Shown here one piece after another: positions 36,935 through 47,530 of a stretch of 64,000 nt of DNA (positions are counted from its first letter, which is position 1; every line of letters starts with the position of its first letter). The translations under genes were made by a program, and so were the position numbers. This DNA comes from Gonocerus acuteangulatus (lineage: Eukaryota > Arthropoda > Insecta > Hemiptera > Coreidae): contig OX328128.1 of NCBI GenBank assembly GCA_946811695.1, forward strand, positions 22,560,258 through 22,624,257, given 5' to 3'. The notes below the pieces were generated by a model. That model did no database searches and was not told the DNA's origin. It saw only the letters and a program-made list of their open reading frames with translations.

Positions 36935-37877
36935 ACCGGTGTGAACTTGGCGCCGAACATTAAGTAATCAAAAAATCAAACAACAGGCCAATAAAAAAAT
37001 ATAAACACTTAAAAAAATGGTCAGCGCCCGACATTAAAATATTTAAATTTTCTTTGCGCCATTCGATAGAGAATCGTTTGTACCCGTTTGTACCAATTTT
37101 CTTTTCGTTTGTACCTCAAAGGATACGCGAGTACGATTTATTTAAACTTTTGACGTACGCGAAAAAGCTAAATCCGTTATTTTTAGAGATATCGAAAAAC
37201 GGCCAACGGGATTCGATAGACAATCGCTTGTACCACTTTTCATTTCGCTTGTACCTCAAAGGGTACGCGAGTACGAATTATTTAAACTATTGACGTACGC
37301 GAAAACGCTAAATCCGTTATTTTTGGAGATATCGAAAAACGGCCAGCGGGATTCGATAGAGAATCGTTTGTACCCGTTTGTACCGCTTTTCATTTCGTTT
37401 GTACCTCAAATCGTATGCGAGTACGAATTATTTTAACTTTTGACGTACGCGAAAACGCTAAATCCGTTATTTTTGGAGATATCGAAAAAACGGCCAACGG
37501 GATTCGATAGAGAATCGTTTGTACCCGTTTGTACCGCTTTTCATTTCGTTTGTACCTCAAAGCGTACGCGAGTACGAATTATTTAAACTTTTGACGTACG
37601 CGAAAACGCTAAATCCGTTATTTTTGGAGATATCGAAAAACGGCCAACGGGATTCGATAGAAAATCGTTTGTACCCGTTGGCCGTTTTTCGATATCTCCA
37701 AAAATAACGGATTTAGCGTTTTCGCGCACGTCAAAAGTTTAAATAATTCATACTCGCGTACACTTTGAGGTACAAACGAAATGAAAAGTGGTACAAACGG
37801 TTATTGTCTATCGAATCCCGTTGGTACATAAGTTTGATTTTTTGATTACTTAATGTTCGGTGCCAAGTTCACACCGG
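36935..37877. mobile_element. MITE with internal tandem repeats, 10-bp TSD (TCAGATTCTT)
   Basis: 46-bp TIRs (CCGGTGTGAACTTGGCGCC at left; the inverse at right ends in CACCGG). TCAGATTCTT lies at 36925-36934 and 37878-37887. The inside is a tandem array of about 150-bp units (starts at 37061, 37211, 37351, 37502, 37652) plus one inverted unit (37676-37826). Long TSD and complex ends suggest a Mutator-like (MULE) element; no transposase is seen. Confidence 0.78.
37061..37826. repeat. Tandem array of 140-151-bp units with terminal inverted unit
   Basis: Units carry ATTCGATAGAGAATCGTTTG, CTTTTCATTTCGTTTGTACC, GACGTACGCGAAAACGC and TATCGAAAAACGGCC. The last unit is inverted, so the array ends in a hairpin. 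Chance frames of 60-80 codons on the plus strand are by-products. Confidence 0.88.
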
Positions 37878-38022
37878 TCAGATTCTTGTATCACCTAGAC
37901 CCGCAATACACGCCTGATACACGGGGACATGTTGCGCGGTAGAATCGCAACCATCCAGATTCAAACGAGATTCAGCTCTGCAACAATGTTGCGCAACATT
38001 GTATCCCAATGTGTACTAGGCT

Positions 38023-38735
38023 TAAGGGTGTGCTCTCCTACCACTCGCACTACCGTTGGTACACACACGATAGTGATCACTACAGACTGGCCGGTGGATT
38101 GTCATCTTGCCCGGTCCATGACTCTGTGTGAACTCGCCTTGAGACACAACAAAAAGTTCAACCTAGGTAAGGACAAAAGATGTAGCTGCAGCCTATGAAA
38201 GCATGCTCTGAGTAGACACAAATAAAACAGTGATAAACATTTAATTTTTACACGTATTTATGCTTCATTCTGATGGACGAACACCATCCAGATTATCACA
38301 AGAGTACTTGCAATATCTGTACTGGTTAATTATAATCAGTGATAATTAGCGTTGATAATTATAATCAAGGAAAATTGGAGGATTCAGAGCACAATCAGAC
38401 CAAGTCCAATTTTGGCATTTTATGTTGTAATGTCATTGAAGAGTATTACTAAAATGGCTCTTTTCAGTGCTACAGGAGACTAAGTCCTAACTTCATTATT
38501 TTTCCACTTGTATCAGTTCTTCCTACACACGTGGAAGACATTCTCATTTGTTTTCAGAGCAAAGTCCAAGTTGCAACTATTTTATGAACAAGACTTATAC
38601 TGGACAATAGGATTTATACAACGTCTCTGCAATTAAAACGAATTATTATCCTTCTTCCATCTCTAGAACTAACCTAGTAGACAGCTGAATGTAGAGTTTA
38701 AGAGAATTTCATATGAAAATAAATGACATTCAGTT
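38023..38735. other. Intron 3 sequence, no gene seen
   Basis: Unremarkable apart from TAATTATAATCA-type short inverted repeats near 38330-38370. Confidence 0.4.
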
Positions 38736-38966
38736 CATGGGCGTATATAGAAAATAATTTTGGGAGGTGCTGGGAGAATTTCGGGAGGGTTGGCTGAGAA
38801 CACTTGGGGGGTATGGAATACCAACAATCTAGAACTTGGAATGGTTAGCCAATTAAAAAGCTATTACACCCAATAAAAACTATTTTTTCTGAACTAAGTA
38901 ATCTTATTTAAGGTTTTTATGATACATTTTTACCGATTTCAGGGGGGGGGGGCTGCAGGCTCATAA
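38736..38966 (+). mobile_element. MITE family G, copy 2 (3' end degraded)
   Basis: CATGGGCGTATATAGAAAAT start, shared internal AAAGCTATTACACCCAATAA, and a G-run before CTGCAGGCTCATAATATC where the other copies have the CAGCCCCC/ATATACGCCC end. Confidence 0.65.
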
Positions 38967-39098
38967 TATCTTTTTGACATTACAATTTTTAAAAAATCAG
39001 TCATTCTTCATCAAGAGTTATTCTTCTTTGGTTGAACAAAACACATTTTCATTAATTAAAAAAAAAAAGAAACTACAAGTTATACCTAAGATTTTAAG

Positions 39099-39371
39099 CA
39101 TGGGCGTATATAGGAAATAATTTCGGGAGGGGCTGGGAAAATTTCGGAGGGGGGCTGAGATCATTTCCGGGGTATGGAATATGAAAAATTTAGAGCTTGG
39201 AATAGTTTTAGGCAACTAAAACGCTATTACACCTAAAATAAACTACTTCTTATTAATTAAGTGATCTTATTTAATTTATTTTTAAGGTTTTTATGACACA
39301 TTTTTACCATCAAATGAAAATTTCGGGAGGGGCTGCAGCCCCCTCAGCCCCCCCCCTTATATACGCCCATG
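39099..39371 (+). mobile_element. MITE family G, copy 3 (complete, 9-bp TSD)
   Basis: CATGGGCGTATATAGG at left, TATATACGCCCAT at right. GATTTTAAG is duplicated at 39090-39098 and 39371-39379. A 9-bp duplication fits Mutator-like integration. It ends 97 bp from the donor of exon 3. Confidence 0.8.
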
Positions 39372-39468
39372 ATTTTAAGAGAAAAATAAATGGCACATTG
39401 AACTTGATAGGAAATTTTAGAGTCTTATAAGCTAAAGATAAATACTCAATGTTTTATATAATACTCAC

Positions 39469-39607
39469 CAAATACATTAAGCCTATAATTTACATTTACA
39501 ACAACTAAACCCTCGTCCATGAGGAAATTAGGTTCGTAAATACTACTAGTTCCAGAGACAAATGCACCACCATGGAAGTGAACCAGGACAGGTGCTCGTC
39601 CAAATAT
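39469..39607 (-). CDS. Carboxylesterase exon 3 (oxyanion-hole exon)
   Basis: Acceptor TTTCATAG before ATATTTGGAC at 39607; donor GTGAGT from 39468. Phase 0 in, phase 1 out. Residues 106-152: APVLVHFHGGAFVSGTSS, with the H117-G118-G119 oxyanion hole, then MDEGLVVVNVNYRLNVFG, which matches the conserved VxxNYRLxxxG strand. Encodes the start of the alpha/beta-hydrolase core. Confidence 0.93.
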
Positions 39608-40044
39608 CTATGAAATTTCAAAACAAATTAAACCAAATTGAAAATAAAACTAAAATTCCACTTACAGTCAAAAATGTTTGTCCAGAGCATTGTTTCTCAA
39701 ACTTTTAGGTTTACTGCCCACTAGAAATTCTTCACCTAAATTTTGTTAGGTTACATACTACATAAAAATGTCGAAATTAAATTAGAAATATAAATAATTT
39801 GGGGAAAAGCTAGAATGCAGAGGTGCGAAATCATACGTGCTTATGAAAGATTTTTTCAAAAAAAAATAGGCTTTAACAGTTTTTTTTAGCGCCAATCACT
39901 CTGGAATTACACCTTAATATGAGTAATGTAAGACATGTGTTTGCTGTACATCGGGGAAGCCTTCATCGAGATAGCTAAGAAAGCATCGCAGAAAGAATAT
40001 TCACCATGAATGTACCCTTAGATGAAGCATCGTGAGGGTGCTGA

Positions 40045-40310
40045 ATTTGTATTTGAGTGTGATTCCTATTGTATATAATAACGGTATTATAGAGGTTTGT
40101 TATATATTTCAAGATATAAACTATATAGTGATTTTAATTCTAAAGAATCTTAACTCAACGATTCCAAATTATTGTTGAATATTAAAGTTTTCCCGCCTAA
40201 ACGCGGGTGCATTATTTATTTTTTATTATAAATTATATATATAAAAGTGTCATTACATTTTGGCACGACCAACGTGTGGCATATATAATATCATTACAAT
40301 ACATAGGGAA
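40045..40310 (+). repeat. Possible solo LTR-like segment followed by PBS-like TGGCACGACCAACG
   Basis: The sequence ends ...GTCATTACATTTTGGCACGACC. ATTACA-TTT-TGGCnCGACCAACGTG resembles an LTR end plus a tRNA primer-binding site, and the ATCATTACA end recurs at 40298-40306 and 32268-32278. No flanking retroelement genes. Tentative. Confidence 0.25.
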
Positions 40311-40799
40311 CAATACTGGCTAAGCTTAAATTATATCGGTAATTCCAAAAATTAATACAAAATACATGGTGACATTTAATATAATATATTATTTATAATA
40401 ACTTTTCTTTTTTTTATTAAAAATTATAGTTTTTACAACAAATTGAATGTGAAAGATGCACCTTCCTGATATGCTTTAACCAATTTTTTAACGTTCAGTT
40501 CCATTTTTTTTAACAACATTCTTGAATGTCACCGTTTAATTATCTTCAACCTATATACATGTTTTTTTAATAGAGTTGTTACTGCACTGAGCCCTTTGTT
40601 CCACCAAATAAGTTGAAGGAAATTCAACTAAAACGATTGTACAATGCTCCATGGGCCAGTATAAAGTATATTTTTTCAGCAGCTAAATATGTTTGTATCT
40701 CCCTGGGGGGTCTTCAAATTGTATGAATGAGGAGTATTGTCTTAATTTAACATGTTTCTTAGTACTTCCTCTATTCATGCGGACTTTACATCAATATTA

Positions 40800-43700
40800 T
40801 ATCTCTGGACCATCCTCACATAGAGGATCTTTTTGCAGAATTATACTCTTCATCCTCTCGAATCCTTGTGGTAGTAGTTTACCGTCCTCCCAACATACCT
40901 TTCGAGCACGATTTTGAAGATTTTATTTTAAAACTTATCCCTTCCTATGATCACACCATCCAAAGCGGTGACTTAAATATCAACTTCCTGTCTAATTCCC
41001 CTGATAAGCGTTTCCTTGAATCCCTCACCTCCTCCCTAGGGCTTTATGTAGTCCCATTCTCACCTACTCACCACACCTCTACTTCTAATACCCTTCTCGA
41101 CTACTTCCTTGTTGACTCTCCGAGTCACCTTCCATCCTTCTCCCAGTATCCCGTTCCATTCCTTTCCGCACATGATCTCATTTCCATATTTCCTAGAACA
41201 TCCGAATTCTCATTTTTATCCCTAAAACCATCTCCTATCGTAACCTCAACTCTCTTACCTTTGAATCCCTCGAGCCTGACTTATCTGCAGTAGATTGGTC
41301 ACTCATTCATTCCTATCCCTCCATTAAAGCCAAAGTTGATTTCCTAACCTCTAACCTCCTTGCCATCCTTGACAAACATGCTCCTGTGAAGACCATCCTC
41401 GCTCGCCGTCCCCCTGCTCCTTGGCTCACTCCCGAAATTAAGGAAATGATGAGAAGACGTGTGCTGCAAGACGACGATCAATCCATACTGGACACCAAGA
41501 GGACCTGAAGACCTTCAAATCTCTCCGAAACTTCACTCAATCCACCCTTCTCCGCGTTCGTTCCCAGTATTACCAGACCTCCTTCTCCTCAGCTTCCGAC
41601 TCCCGCTCCCTCTGGAACACCCTTCGTAGCCTTTCCCTCGCCAAGAGTAAACCCACTCCCACTATCCATGTTACACCCGACGAGCTGAATACCCATTTCA
41701 GCGCCGTCTCCTTTTCAACTACTCCTTCCGAACCCTTCGTTCCTTCTAATCCCTTTAACTCTGATAATTTGTATTTCTTAGATATATCACCTTCAGAACT
41801 CCTCAAAGCTGTCATGAAATCACGTTCTAAGTCCGAAGGTACGGACAGTATACCGGTTTAGCTTATTAAACTTTCCCTTCCTGTTATCCTACCCCACCTA
41901 CTCCACATATACAATTATTCTTTGCAACACTCCGTATTTCCAATCCAATTGTTGCAACAAAATTTCCAATCCAATTGTTCCCACCGATTTCCTTCCTATT
42001 TCTATCCTTTCCAATCTTTCTAAACCACTTGAACGCCTCGTCCAATCACAAATATCCGCCTTTCTACAACCCGGCTTAAACTCCTACGAATCTGGCTTTC
42101 GTCCAGGATATTCCACCCAATCCGCTCTTCTAAAAATTACTCACGACCTCCAATCCGCTATTGATCTCAAAAGAATTCCCATCCTTATAGTCCTAGATTT
42201 CAGTAAAGCGTTCGATACCATTGACCATAACATACTCCTTTTCAAACTCCAATCGTTTTCTTTCTCTAAGAGTGCTCTGACCTGGATCCAATCATTCATC
42301 TCTAACCGCTCCCAATCTGTAGTCATTCCAAACAAACCCCAATCCTCCTCCCTTACACTAGACCGAGATGTCGCATAGGGATCCTCTCTATCCCCAACTC
42401 TGTTTGCAGTCTACATAAATGATCTCCCATCCTCTATCTTATTTTGCAACTTCCACATGTATGCCGATGATTCCCAAATCTACCTTTCCTTCCCTCCCTC
42501 AGATGCAGCACGAAAGATTCAGGAAAACTTGGACAGGATCACAGCTTGGGCCGAGACCAACAAATTAAAGATGAACGCTGAGATGTCCAAGGCGATAGTG
42601 ATAGGCACAGCTCCCCTCTTGAAATCTCTCCCTCCTATCCTCCCTTCCTTCAACATTGACTCCAGTCCTATTCAATATGTCTCCACTGCCAAGAACCTGG
42701 GCCTTGTTTTTGACCAAAACCTATCCTGGAAAAATCACTTATCCCTAATCACCCGTCGCTACATTGCCGTTTAACCGTTCCCGTCACCTCCTCCCTACTC
42801 CCACACGTCAGCTTCTTGTATCTTCTCTTGTGTTCCCCCACTTCGACTACGGTTGCCTAGTGTATGGAGGGCTCACTGGGGAGCTTGAGGATCGTCTTAA
42901 GTGATTAATGAATAGTTTTCTCAGATTTATCCTCGATACCCCCAGGGATGCCCAGTTGAAGTGGCTATTCCCATCAATTCGACGACAATACTTCCAAGAT
43001 TCCTTCCTTTACCAAACCATTTCTTCCAAATCCCATTCCTATATCTACAAACTCCTTCAGTTTAAATCCTCTGTCCATTCCCGTGGTCCCTCCGATCTAT
43101 ATCCTCCCACTCATAAAACAGCCTTCTTTGACCGTTCCTTCATCTCCCGAGCATCCTCCTTCTGGAACTCTATCCCTCTTTCGATTCGACACTCTCCTTC
43201 CTTACCTGTATTTAAATCCCGCCTCTTTGCTTTTCTCCTATCCTCCCAGGAAGACGCTTCTTAAGATTTGACCACCAGGCAAGACCAGTTTAGCTATGTA
43301 AATTATGTTCCTGTTTTCTCCGTTTAATCAAGTCCACACTTGTTTTTCTTGTTTGTGGTAAGATTATAATTTTTTCTTTTTTTTTTTTGTATTTTTTTTT
43401 CTTTTTTTCTTCTCTTGTTTATACATTTATTTTTTATTCATATCCTTTTATAGCCCCCATTTCTTTAATATTTATTTAATTTTTTAATATTTAATTAATT
43501 ATTTATTTGTTTATTTTAAACTATTTAATTATATTCATCCCCCGCTGAATATTGTATCATCATTGCCCCAATTTCTCATCCTCTTCTTGCTCCAGTATTA
43601 TATAATCCCTCTGTAATCACTATTTTATTTTTATAATTTATGTACATATTTACTTATGTTTTATTTTATTATTTAAGACTTTACTAATAATATTTGTATT

Positions 43701-43834
43701 CGTTTTTTTTCTGCTTTTGTTTGTTCTTTAGTTATATTTTTAGGTTAAATTTGTTTATTCAACCATATGTATTTATTTTTATTCTTGTGGGACGAAGTCC
43801 CAGAATAAAGTATTTTTTTCATTCATTCATTCAA
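40800..43834 (+). pseudogene. CR1/Jockey-like LINE, 5'-truncated and decayed
   Basis: Starts inside the endonuclease (ILVVVVYRPPN; SGDLNINFLS; LLDYFLVD, 40850-41120). The reverse transcriptase follows across several frames: FRPGYSTQSAL, VLDFSKAFDTIDHNIL at about 42187-42234, and catalytic YADD at 42460-42471. A C-terminal SFWNSIPLSIRHSPSLPVFK-type domain lies near 43150-43230. Stops and frameshifts (for example near 41290, 41510, 41860, 42375, 42772) inactivate it. The 3' end GGGACGAAGTCCCAGAATAA plus (CATT)n is at 43789-43834, and a second copy of that end lies at 56300-56352. It lies antisense to the esterase in intron 2, finishing 64 bp from exon 2. Confidence 0.88.
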
Positions 43835-43897
43835 AAAATACTGACAAGCCAAAATTATAATTTTAACCATTTAAAAAAAAATATAACATTTACTTAC

Positions 43898-44020
43898 ATT
43901 GTTTGTGTATACTGACAAATATAAACAATCTTCTACACCCTGATTCAATGACTGAATGCAGTATGGATTGTCCTTGTTTGCTTCCTTTATTCCAGACCAA
44001 GGAGGTATAGCTTCTGGCTC
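43898..44020 (-). CDS. Carboxylesterase exon 2
   Basis: Acceptor CTTTTAG before GAGCCAGAAG at 44020; donor GTAAGT from 43897. Phase 0 both sides, 41 codons, residues 65-105. Contains E-P-E-A-I-P-P-W-S-G-I and then QSLNQGVEDCLYLSVYTNN; EDCLYLxVY is the classic type-B carboxylesterase signature whose Cys forms the N-terminal disulfide. The acceptor pyrimidine tract is an unusually long T/C run (44023-44060). Confidence 0.95.
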
Positions 44021-44060
44021 CTAAAAGAAAAAAAAAAAAAAGAAAAGAAAAGAAAAAGAA

Positions 44061-44950
44061 AATCTCCCTGCCTTCTCAAGTTCGCTCTAGGAAAGCACTA
44101 TTACCGATACGTTTCTCGTGTTCTTAGCTTGCTTTACTAAACTACTTATTTTCTAATCATTTTACGGGTTAAATTCCAACAACAAAAAATCAACTAATTA
44201 AAAAGTTTAACTGTTGTTTAAACAGAGGCAAAACCCCATTCAAAAGAACAAAACTAACACTTTGGACGTTGTAAGCATTTATTTCTCCTATTAACATCTC
44301 TCCACTGCAAAATGGCAAGCTACCAAATGGTCACCCTCCACCTACCACGATTTTCAAACCGGTTTCAAGATATTTAAGAAAACATACAAAGATCCCAAAA
44401 CTTTTCATGTCAATTAATAAATTACTTTCTTTTTTTTTCGAATACTTCCTTAACTCTAAATGTAACGAAAATGTGAATATCTTAGTTTAGATGAATTTCA
44501 GAAATGTAGAAAATATTTCAAATGAATCTAACGTTTCTATGTAACCAAACCGGAAATTAGCTAGAACAACTAATTTTATCCACTTTTTTCTAAAACGGTT
44601 ACTGATATCGCCTGGTTTCGTGCGTTTTCCTTCGTTAGAAAACCTACAAAAACTGTAGCATGAAGCCTACAATCTAAAAGCCATAATCGCAATGATCGGC
44701 ATCTTCGAATTCCGCTCGAAACGCTCTATTTCTGACAACAAAAAATTGTTTCAAATTTTACAATAATTAATGAACTGGAGTTATGAATTGACCTCGTCGA
44801 TCCACTTGTATGAATAAGAATGAATGTTTGAAAGATTTCGGCTTAACTTGTCTTTAAAGATACATGATGAATCTGGTTGTCAAATATATCTATGGGGTTA
44901 ATAAACGCACTTCATTGTTAAACAATTTTAAAGATCCGCTTGAATGAAAA
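44061..44950. repeat. Interspersed repeat shared with 47935-48540 and 48840-49090
   Basis: TCTCCCTGCCTTCTCAAG, CACTATTACCGATACGTTTC and TTTCGAATACTTCCTTAACTC recur in the 48-kb region. No coding remnant. It may be the body of the TA-rich Helitron-like family. Lies in intron 1. Confidence 0.45.
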
Positions 44951-44956
44951 TCTATA

Positions 44957-45019
<63 letters not shown>

Positions 45020-45130
45020 ATCACGTGTCTGTCGGTTTGTATGTTTGTTCCTTATACAAATCCACACCGTTGGACCGATTTTGGCACACAGGTAGATCTT
45101 GATCCGGGGAGTGTCGTAGGCTAAGTCAAA
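44951..45130 (+). mobile_element. (TA)n and Helitron-like 5' end
   Basis: TCTATATCTATATATAT..., about 60 nt of TA, then ATCACGTGTCTGTCGG and AAATCCACACCGTTGGACCG, homologous to 24517-24620. It ends only about 60 bp from the exon 1 donor. Confidence 0.5.
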
Positions 45131-45191
45131 AACGTCTACTAGACTAGAGATATTAAAACATTGTTAAGTAGCAAGTGATATTTTTGATTAC

Positions 45192-45383
45192 CTTAAACCT
45201 GAGCTGCCCCACCGGAGGTTTGGCGTAGGGTATACTATTGAAAGCGAAGAACTTTTTTCCTGCTCTGGAAGTCAATGTGTGTCCTTTAAGTTTTCCTAGT
45301 GGCGTTTCCACTATGGGGGCGTCATCGGCTGCTACAAGACTTCCAATGAACAGGAGTGCGATGACGGAGGATAGAGACAACAT
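45192..45383 (-). CDS. Carboxylesterase exon 1 (start codon and signal peptide)
   Basis: Begins at ATG 45383; donor GTAATC from 45191. 64 codons, phase 0. Residues 1-19 (MLSLSSVIALLFIGSLVAA) form a clean secretion signal, followed by D-D-A-P-I-V-E-T-P-L-G-K-L-K-G and FFAFNSIPYAKPPVGQLRFK, which is the invariant GIPYAxPPVGxLRF region. Together with exons 2-8 it predicts a secreted carboxylesterase (EC 3.1.1.1-type; substrate unknown: juvenile-hormone, pheromone, venom or detoxification roles are all possible). Introns are 1.2-23 kb and heavily invaded. Confidence 0.95.
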
Positions 45384-45789
45384 GTTGAAGATTTTGCTGC
45401 TTGCAGAGCAGTCACCTGCTGTATAATCACATCGAGAAATTTAAATGGTTTAATTATCATCTGATAAAGGTTATTAATTGATTAGATCGATGCGTTTAAA
45501 ATTAGTTTTTGTAAATAAAAAAAACAAAAAACAAATATGTCAAGAATACTCAGCACATGTAACACAATTTTAAGTGTTGTACGACGTCAATTTAAACTTC
45601 AGTTAATTACTTCTTCTTCCTCTATCTTTTTTGTGCTATAACAATTGTCAATCCTGAGTAGACATGCGCGTCGCGCCTGCGCCGCTACGCCACGCCGGGT
45701 TTTGAGTGGCGCCGCCGCCGCCGAGCCTATTCAGCCGCCGCGCCGATTTTGTTGGCAATCCTGGATGAAAGAGTGTAGCGGGTGGGTTA
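45384..45789. promoter_or_regulatory. Esterase 5' region with GC-rich (GCC)n block
   Basis: 5' UTR and presumed promoter. 45663-45760 is strikingly GC-rich for this window (CGCCGCCGCCGCCG and several CG-rich inverted words), about 280-380 bp upstream of the ATG. It may be a CpG-rich promoter or part of a repeat. No TATA box is convincingly placed. Confidence 0.35.
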
Positions 45790-46792
45790 GGGTACTCGCA
45801 TAGTGAAGAGGTAGAGGTAGAGATAGAGGGAAGAGGTAGAGGTAGAGGTACCTCTATGTAACTCAGACATATTGTTTGTAATGAGGGCTCGCAAAGTATA
45901 GAGGTAGAGGTGAACCGCGCGGGCCTTCTAGAGGTCCCGCCCGCCCGCTTTTAAAGACAAAATTGTTTGTCTTTTCGAGCGGTCTAAAGCGCGGTCTATC
46001 GCGTGGCTTCTCCTTGATTTGTCCTTTCAAGTCCACTACTATACCATTCCATCATCTGCTGCACGTGTGGTCGTTAGTCTGGTATTTTCACTCTAGAAAA
46101 TTTGAGATTATTGTTTTGGGATTGTGAATAACTATTAACGGTAGTGAAATGAAAGAAGATTTAATTATCGCGGTGCATTAATTATCCACCATTTACGCGC
46201 TGTCGACATGTTATCACTATCTTCACTACTGTCACTTAATATTGTAAAAAAATAAACTATCCTAACAATCTCTCGTCTTGCAACACAGTTGAAGACTCGC
46301 CATCAAACCATGTGAAACTGGAAAAGCAGCGCGGTATCTCTCTTCACTATGCGACCCTCCTTCTATCAAAACCTCTACCTCTACCTCTACCTCTTCCCTA
46401 TACCTATACCTCTTTCCTCTGCCTCTACCTCCACCTCCTCACCATGCGACTACTCTTAGGATACTCGCGTAGTGAAGAGGTAGAGGTAGAGGTAGAGGTA
46501 CCTCTATGTAACACAAACACATTGTTTGTAATGGGGGCTCGCATAGTGAAGAGGTAGAGGTAGAGGTGTACCTCGCGGGCCTCCTAGAGGTCCCGCCCAC
46601 CCGCTTTCAAAGACAAAATTGTTTGTCTTTTCGAGCGGTCTATGACGTGCCTTCTCCGTGATTGGTCCTTTCAAGTCCATTACTATCCCATTCCAACATC
46701 TGCACGTGTGGTCGTTAGTCTGGAATTTTCACTCTAGAAAATTTGAGATTATTGTTTTGGGATTGTGAATAACTATTAACGGTAGTGAAATG

Positions 46793-46893
46793 AAAGAAGA
46801 TTTAAATTTCGCGGTGCAGATTCTATCACAACCGTCATTTGTATGAGAAAGACTGGAAGGCTGTAGCAGCTGAACTACATACAGTACTGGTAA
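46793..46893 (+). pseudogene. Possible MADF-domain exon fragment
   Basis: ATG AAA GAA GAT TTA begins a frame M-K-E-D-L; after a one-base frame change F-Y-H-N-R-H-L-Y-E-K-D-W-K-A-V-A-A-E-L follows, then a GTAAGC donor-like site. L-Y-x-K-x-W-x-x-I/V-A-x-x-L resembles MADF DNA-binding domains, which Harbinger elements often encode as their second protein. The fragment is short and frameshifted. Confidence 0.35.
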
Positions 46894-47199
46894 GCTTATG
46901 GTGATATGTTGTCGCAAATGTATGAAAATATTTCAGGAGTCATCGTCATGTATTCCTGAAATTTATCTGGGTATTCTTTAAGTTGCAAAAAAATATGGTG
47001 ATGACCTCCCAAATCTTGTCGCACGTGATTTAATGGATGAGCACTAAAATCTCAATTACTTAAAGTGCCAATTATCCACCATTCACGCGCTGTCGACATG
47101 TCATCACTAACTTCATTACTGTCACTTAACGTAAAAAAATGACCATCCTCACAACCTCTCTCCTCGCAACACAGTTGAAGACTGACGCTCAAATCATGG

Positions 47200-47474
47200 G
47201 CGTATATAAGGGGGGGGGCTGAGGGGGCTGCAGTCCCTCCCGAAATTTTCATTTGATGGTAAAAATGTGTCATAAAAACCTTAAAAATAAATTAAATTAG
47301 ATCACTTAGTTAATAAAAAATAGTTTATTTCAGGTGTAATAGCGTTTTAGTTGCCTAAAACTATTCTAAGCTCTACATTTTTCATATTCCATACCCCGGA
47401 AATGATCTCGGAATGAGCTCGGAATTTTCCCAGCCCCTCCCTAAATTATTTCCTATATACGCCCATGCCTCAAA
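47200..47474 (-). mobile_element. MITE family G, copy 4 (complete; target duplication)
   Basis: Reverse orientation relative to 39099. Flanked by CTCAAATCAT on both sides (47189-47198; about 47468-47478). The undisturbed target can be read at 46300-46325 in the sister Harbinger copy (AACCATGTGAAACTGG), an internal empty-site control. Confidence 0.75.
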
Positions 47475-47530
47475 TCATGTGAAACTGGAAAAGCAGCGCG
47501 GTATCCCTCTTCACTATGCGAGTACCCTTA

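Larger units (their letters stand above)
35245..38022 (+). mobile_element. PIF/Harbinger-type element with two nested insertions
   Basis: The ends (A)ACCTAGTACACACTG and its inverse CATTGTGTACTAGGCT-like are flanked by TAA (35242-35244; 38023-38025), the 3-bp TWA duplication of this superfamily. Sub-terminal GTTGCGCAACATTGT palindromes occur at both ends. It contains a transposase fragment (35505-35807), a small MITE (35812-36025), a SINE (36230-36447) and a larger MITE (36935-37877). The rest of the transposase, including the catalytic triad, is missing. Confidence 0.82.
45790..47527. mobile_element. PIF/Harbinger-type tandem pair, TTA TSD
   Basis: TIR GGGTACTCGCATAGTGAAGAG at 45790 and its inverse ending at 47527, flanked by TTA (45787-45789; 47528-47530). 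Internal ends at about 46345-46365 (inverse) and 46456 (forward, after TTA) show two head-to-tail copies. Bodies share GAGGTCCCGCCCnCCCGCTT and AAATTTGAGATTATTGTTTTG. (GTAGAG)n runs adjoin each TIR. A family G MITE is inserted at about 47200-47474. A MADF-like fragment at 46793-46893 supports the superfamily. Confidence 0.72.

Noticed and set aside
37054..37707. 60-80-codon repeated plus-strand ORFs
   Set aside because: By-products of the 150-bp tandem array inside a MITE.
37061..37826. CRISPR-like array
   Set aside because: Units are 150 bp of near-identical repeat without variable spacers; eukaryotic context.
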